A stretch of DNA of 64,000 nucleotides from the NCBI GenBank assembly GCA_041984885.1, contig JBHIXH010000001.1:1-64000 (forward strand), read 5' to 3'. Numbering within the stretch: the first letter of the stretch is position 1; each line of letters opens with the position of its first letter. Origin of the DNA: UBA4486 sp041984885 (GTDB taxonomy: Bacteria; Pseudomonadota; Gammaproteobacteria; Eutrophobiales; Eutrophobiaceae). Under the pieces are notes generated by a model, which had not been told where the DNA came from, ran no database searches, and worked only from the letters and a program-made list of their open reading frames with translations. Made by a program: the position numbers and the translations under genes. Below, in pieces: positions 60,616 through 64,000 of the stretch.

Positions 60616-62670
60616 CTATCCGTCGTCATCTGCCCCCGGTTGATAGGCACTGGCCAGTTCCTGCTGCGTCTTTGCCGGGACCGGGTCGTAATGACTAAAC
60701 GCGATCGAATAACTGCCGGTGCCACCGGTGATCGATTTCAATTGCGTCTGGTATTGGTCGAGTTCACTTAATGGCACCTGGCCCTGGATCTGCGTGGTAC
60801 GGGCAGACAGGGTGCGGGTATCGTTGATGCGGCCGCGTTTGCCGGACAGGTCTGCCGTGATATCGCCCATGGTTTCGCCGGGGATGACGATCGTGATTTC
60901 GACAATCGGTTCCAGCACAACCGGTTTTGCCCGGGAGACCGCATCGAGGAATGCCTTTTTCCCGGCCGCTACAAACGCGACTTCCTTTGAATCTACCGCA
61001 TGATGTTTTCCATCATAAATACGCACACGGATATCGCTGAGAGGAAACCCGGCCAGCGCACCTGACTCCATCGCCTGATGTATGCCTTTTTCAACCGCCG
61101 GAATAAACTGCTTTGGAATAACGCCACCGACAATCTCATCGACGAATTCAAAACCGCTGCCGCGCTCCAGCGGTTCTATCTTTAAATACACTTCGCCGAA
61201 CTGACCGGCACCGCCGGATTGCTTTTTATGTTTATGATGGCCCTCTGCTGCACGCGTGATTGTCTCACGATATTCAATCCGCGGCGGGCGCGTCTCAACG
61301 TCAATATGATAAACGTCGTTCAGTTTTTCCAGGATCATGCGCAGATGGTATTCGCCGAGTCCGCGAATCACGGTCTCGTTTGTATTCGTATTATGTTCGA
61401 CGCTGAAACTGGGATCTTCCGCTTCCAGTTTTTTCAGTGCATCGGAAATCTTTTGCTCATCACCGCGACTCTTTGTCTGGATCGCCAGGCCGAACATCGG
61501 CGCCGGCAGTTGTACCGGTTTCATATGAAAGTGGTCTTCTTCATGTGAATCATGCAATACGGATTCGAATTCGATCTCATCCACTTTCGCCACTGCACAG
61601 ATATCGCCGGGAATACCCACGTCGGTTTCCCGGGTCTCCTTGCCCTGCAGCTTCAACAGGTGTCCGACCTTGAAGGGCTTGCGCGCATCACCGATAAATA
61701 ATTGTGTGTCTTTATTTATTTTGCCCTGGTGGATACGAAACACGCCGAGTCGACCGACAAACGGGTCAATCGATACCTTGAACACATGCGCCAATGCGTG
61801 CGCATCGGCCTCCGGTGAAATTTCTATCGTCGTCGCCTTTTCACCCTCACCTTTCAGGAACCGTGGCGGGTTACCTTCAAACGGTGTTGGCATCAGGCGG
61901 GCAAAAATATCGAGTAACTGATCGATGCCGGCACCACTGGTCGCCGAGACGAAACACACCGGCACCAGGTGCTGCTCGCGCAATGCCTGTTCAAACGGAT
62001 CATGTAGTTGTTCCGGGCTGATCGCCTGTCCCTGCTCGAGATAGACCTCCATCAGGCTTTCGTCCAGTTCGATGACCTGATCGAGTATTTCTGTGTGCGC
62101 CTGTTCAACGCTGGAAAAGTCCGTCTGTCCGCCACTTGGCTGAAAAAAACAGTCGACTACTTCTTTACCGTTACTCGCAGGCAGATTCAGCGGCAAACAT
62201 TCCGGTCCAAATGTATTGCGGATGTCTTCCAGCAGCGCAGGCAGGTCAACATTCTCGGCATCGATCTTGTTAATTATGATCAGACGATCGAGTCTTCGAT
62301 CCTTCGCCACCTGCATCATTTTCTGCGCGACCATCTCGATACCGTTTTGCGCATTGATTACGACGGCACAGGTCTCGACCGCTTCCAGCACGGACAATGC
62401 CTTACCGAGAAAATCGGGATAGCCGGGAGTGTCGATCAGATTCACATGCCCGCCGTGGTAATCCATGCTGACGATGGCGCTGTCGATTGAATGTCCGTGC
62501 TTCTTCTCCTGGGCATCGAAATCGCAGACCGTCGTGCCTTTTTCGACCGAGCCCTCGACACCAATCGCACCGGAGTGCTGCAACAGTGTTTCAATCAGCG
62601 TGGTTTTGCCGGCACCGCCCTGGCCCGTCAAAGCGATATTGCGGATGTCTTCAGTGGAATACGCTGTCAT
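60616..62670 (-). CDS. EF-G-like GTPase (FusA paralogue)
   Basis: A 684-residue translational GTPase homologue from ATG 62670, which has AGGGGGA as Shine-Dalgarno. The G domain has G1 GQGGAGKT (16-23), G3 DTPGYPDF (80-87) and G4 NKID (134-137). In canonical EF-G the G3 is DTPGHVDF with a catalytic histidine; here it is Tyr84, and G1 differs from the usual AHxDxGKT. Domains II to V are recognisable (DPFVGRLGVFRIHQGKI; GLGEYHLRMILEKL; RPPRIEYRET; GGVIPKQFIPAVEKGI; PIVEITIVIPGETMGDI). This matches the FusA-like subfamily, whose role in ribosome recycling or other steps is not settled. Confidence 0.9.
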   Translation of the reverse strand: MTAYSTEDIRNIALTGQGGAGKTTLIETLLQHSGAIGVEGSVEKGTTVCDFDAQEKKHGHSIDSAIVSMDYHGGHVNLIDTPGYPDFLGKALSVLEAVETCAVVINAQNGIEMVAQKMMQVAKDRRLDRLIIINKIDAENVDLPALLEDIRNTFGPECLPLNLPASNGKEVVDCFFQPSGGQTDFSSVEQAHTEILDQVIELDESLMEVYLEQGQAISPEQLHDPFEQALREQHLVPVCFVSATSGAGIDQLLDIFARLMPTPFEGNPPRFLKGEGEKATTIEISPEADAHALAHVFKVSIDPFVGRLGVFRIHQGKINKDTQLFIGDARKPFKVGHLLKLQGKETRETDVGIPGDICAVAKVDEIEFESVLHDSHEEDHFHMKPVQLPAPMFGLAIQTKSRGDEQKISDALKKLEAEDPSFSVEHNTNTNETVIRGLGEYHLRMILEKLNDVYHIDVETRPPRIEYRETITRAAEGHHKHKKQSGGAGQFGEVYLKIEPLERGSGFEFVDEIVGGVIPKQFIPAVEKGIHQAMESGALAGFPLSDIRVRIYDGKHHAVDSKEVAFVAAGKKAFLDAVSRAKPVVLEPIVEITIVIPGETMGDITADLSGKRGRINDTRTLSARTTQIQGQVPLSELDQYQTQLKSITGGTGSYSIAFSHYDPVPAKTQQELASAYQPGADDDG

Positions 62671-62823
62671 AGCTTCCCCCTGCCTTGTTGTTGTTATTTG
62701 CACGGCCAATGACATGGAGACACTGACCGAGATTTTCAGCGTCTACATAGATTATGGAAGATCAGCCCAGCGCTTGCATCCTTGCGCTGCAATGAAATGA
62801 TAAAAAGTGCTTATGTATTCAGT

Positions 62824-63042
62824 TTAGACGTAACGCGCGATCAGGGCTCGTCCCTTGCGCGTTAACATTCCATTATCGTCGACCAGGCCCATTTCCGTTG
62901 CCTTGTCGAGTAAGCGGTGGGTCAGGTTTCTCGGCACATACATCAAGCCGGCACCGAATCGATTTTCGAGCACGGCGGCAATCTGGTGTTCCTGCACCAA
63001 TGTGTTTTGTTTTTCCTCTGAATGGGAAACGGCAGTGGCCAC
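62824..63042 (-). CDS. Small protein, unknown function
   Basis: A 72-residue protein (MATAVSHSEEKQNTL to ALIARYV) that I do not recognise. It is mostly helical: residues about 18-30 and 38-55, then a beta-turn-like NGMLTRKGRALIARYV reminiscent of a winged-helix wing (LTxKGRxxI is common in MarR and TIGR02647-type small proteins). A DNA-binding role is therefore possible but unproven. The surrounding 150-200 bases on both sides hold no other gene, and AT-rich sequence upstream (63060-63150) may carry its promoter. Confidence 0.6.
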   Translation of the reverse strand: MATAVSHSEEKQNTLVQEHQIAAVLENRFGAGLMYVPRNLTHRLLDKATEMGLVDDNGMLTRKGRALIARYV

Positions 63043-63238
63043 GATGGTTTCCTTTTACTACTTTTTAATTTTAAAAATAAATATATACACTTATATAGAA
63101 GATATAATCTTCAACGTCAAGTTTTAGCACTATTTTACTGAAATAAAATGAAATAGTGTTCGAACCGGCAGCGACACATAAGCCTACTGAATATTCGACC
63201 GGATCCGCCCGGATCTGTTCAGGAAATTGCCGACAAAT

Positions 63239-64000
63239 TCAGGGTAAATGCTGGCGCGCCAGATAGTCGTGCGTCGCCATCTCGTTCAAACGGCTTATCG
63301 TCCGTTTGAAACTTTTCCTGATTTTATTTCCCTGGTAGAGCTGACTGGCCGTGGTTTCGGCGGTGATGATCAATTTGACATTATGATCATAAAACTCATC
63401 CACCAGTGTCATAAAGCGTTTGACCATATCGACTTCATCGTCCGTCATCACCGGTACGGCCTCGATTAACACGGTATGAAAGATACGCGCAATCTCGATG
63501 TAATCGGCTGCCCCGCGTGGTCCATCACAGATGGCATTGAATTCAAACCAGACGACCCCGCCAGCGACACGCACCGCCGTGATTTCACGCCGCTCGATGT
63601 TTAACGTGTTGGCTTCGTCTCTTGCTTCCAGCGACATGTGCTGGAAATGTTCGTGCAGGACCTTGTTGGCGTTGGCGTCTAGCGGACAGTGATAGATCTC
63701 GGCGTGATCCAGGTATTGCAAACGGTAGTCAATTCCGGAATCAATATTGACGACTTCAGTAAACGTCTTGATCAATTCGATCGCCGGTAAAAATCGCTGT
63801 CGTTGCAGGCCATCGGCGTACAGTTGATCCGGGTGTTCATTGGATGTGGTGACCAGGGTGACACCTCGCTTAAACAACGCCTCAAGCAAACCGGCCAGGA
63901 TCATCGCGTCAGTGATATCGGCAACATGAAATTCATCGAAACAAATAACAGTATTTTCAGCAGCGATTGAGTCGGCGACAGTGACCAGCGGGTTTTCAAT
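63239..64000 (-). CDS. zapE: Cell division protein ZapE (AFG1-like ATPase), C-terminal part
   Basis: The C-terminal ~253 residues of an AFG1/ZapE-type AAA+ ATPase, cut by the right edge. The visible part starts IENPLVTVADSIAAENTVIC with Walker B FDEFHVADITDAMI, continues LLEALFKRGVTLVTTSNEHPDQLYADGLQRQRFLPAIELIK (the family signature TSN and R-finger QRQRF) and ends RLNEMATHDYLARQHLP. ZapE interacts with FtsZ and affects division under oxygen limitation in E. coli. The Walker A and N-terminus lie beyond the window. Confidence 0.94.
   Translation of the reverse strand: MENPLVTVADSIAAENTVICFDEFHVADITDAMILAGLLEALFKRGVTLVTTSNEHPDQLYADGLQRQRFLPAIELIKTFTEVVNIDSGIDYRLQYLDHAEIYHCPLDANANKVLHEHFQHMSLEARDEANTLNIERREITAVRVAGGVVWFEFNAICDGPRGAADYIEIARIFHTVLIEAVPVMTDDEVDMVKRFMTLVDEFYDHNVKLIITAETTASQLYQGNKIRKSFKRTISRLNEMATHDYLARQHLP

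Noticed and set aside
1..64000. tRNA, rRNA, CRISPR arrays, prophage genes
   Set aside because: I found no sequence with their features. Short tRNA genes can be missed by eye.

Overview
This 64 kb window looks like chromosomal DNA from an aerobic, Gram-negative gammaproteobacterium. The evidence is the gene content: LPS export (lptD), SurA, the ksgA-apaG-apaH family set, ubiK, a TorF-type porin, the uvrA/MFS/ssb neighbourhood, a bo-type quinol oxidase and Lgt. Genes are dense, operons are short, and the sequence carries one 10-base run of N (49752-49761) that marks an assembly join. I see no rRNA, tRNA or CRISPR array.

Layout. 1-3.8 kb (minus): cyoABCD, a cytochrome bo quinol oxidase operon cut by the left edge, divergent from an MHS-type MFS transporter. 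5.3-10.8 kb: yhbY, then (minus) an RND efflux operon of adaptor, pump and a trailing SDR oxidoreductase. 10.9-16.3 kb (plus): lptD-surA-pdxA-ksgA. 16.3-19.1 kb: a complete IS1595-family element with 26-bp inverted repeats and an 8-bp target duplication, inserted four bases after the ksgA stop codon. It carries a Panacea-domain gene, a RelE/ParE-like gene, a small basic gene and an oppositely oriented Cys/His-rich gene. 19.4-21.3 kb: a TRAP transporter (dctQM) without a solute-binding gene. 21.3-24.4 kb (minus): a cyclic-nucleotide-binding/rhodanese fusion, aroE, a TonB-like lipoprotein and a secreted PDZ protein. 24.5-27.7 kb (minus): an ammonium/nitrogen island (TorF porin, glnK, amt, second P-II gene) with two good sigma-54-type promoters. 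28-31.2 kb (plus): ubiK, yifB and apaG-apaH. 31.4-35.4 kb: a small HExxH protein, then (minus) lgt, an MlaC-like gene, thyA, an NRDE gene and folA. 35.5-42 kb (plus): a thioredoxin-like DUF255 protein, GTP-type PEP carboxykinase and a GGDEF/EAL protein. 42-51.4 kb: a PfkB kinase, a TPR-methyltransferase, a membrane protein, uvrA, an MFS gene and ssb. 51.5-64 kb: a 1711-residue PAS/GAF/GGDEF/EAL protein, pyk, DUF934-cysI, an EF-G-like GTPase, a small unknown gene and the C-terminal part of zapE.

How it fits together. Most of the window is core metabolism and envelope biogenesis. The accessory part is the IS1595-family element, which separates ksgA from its usual partners apaG and apaH, now 13.7 kb away. 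Its cargo (a probable toxin-antitoxin-like module plus an uncharacterised Cys/His protein) is the best candidate for an undescribed system. The second is the nitrogen island, where sequence signals suggest that an outer-membrane porin and glnK-amt share sigma-54/NtrC control. All functional calls rest on motifs and recalled family knowledge; no database search was run.
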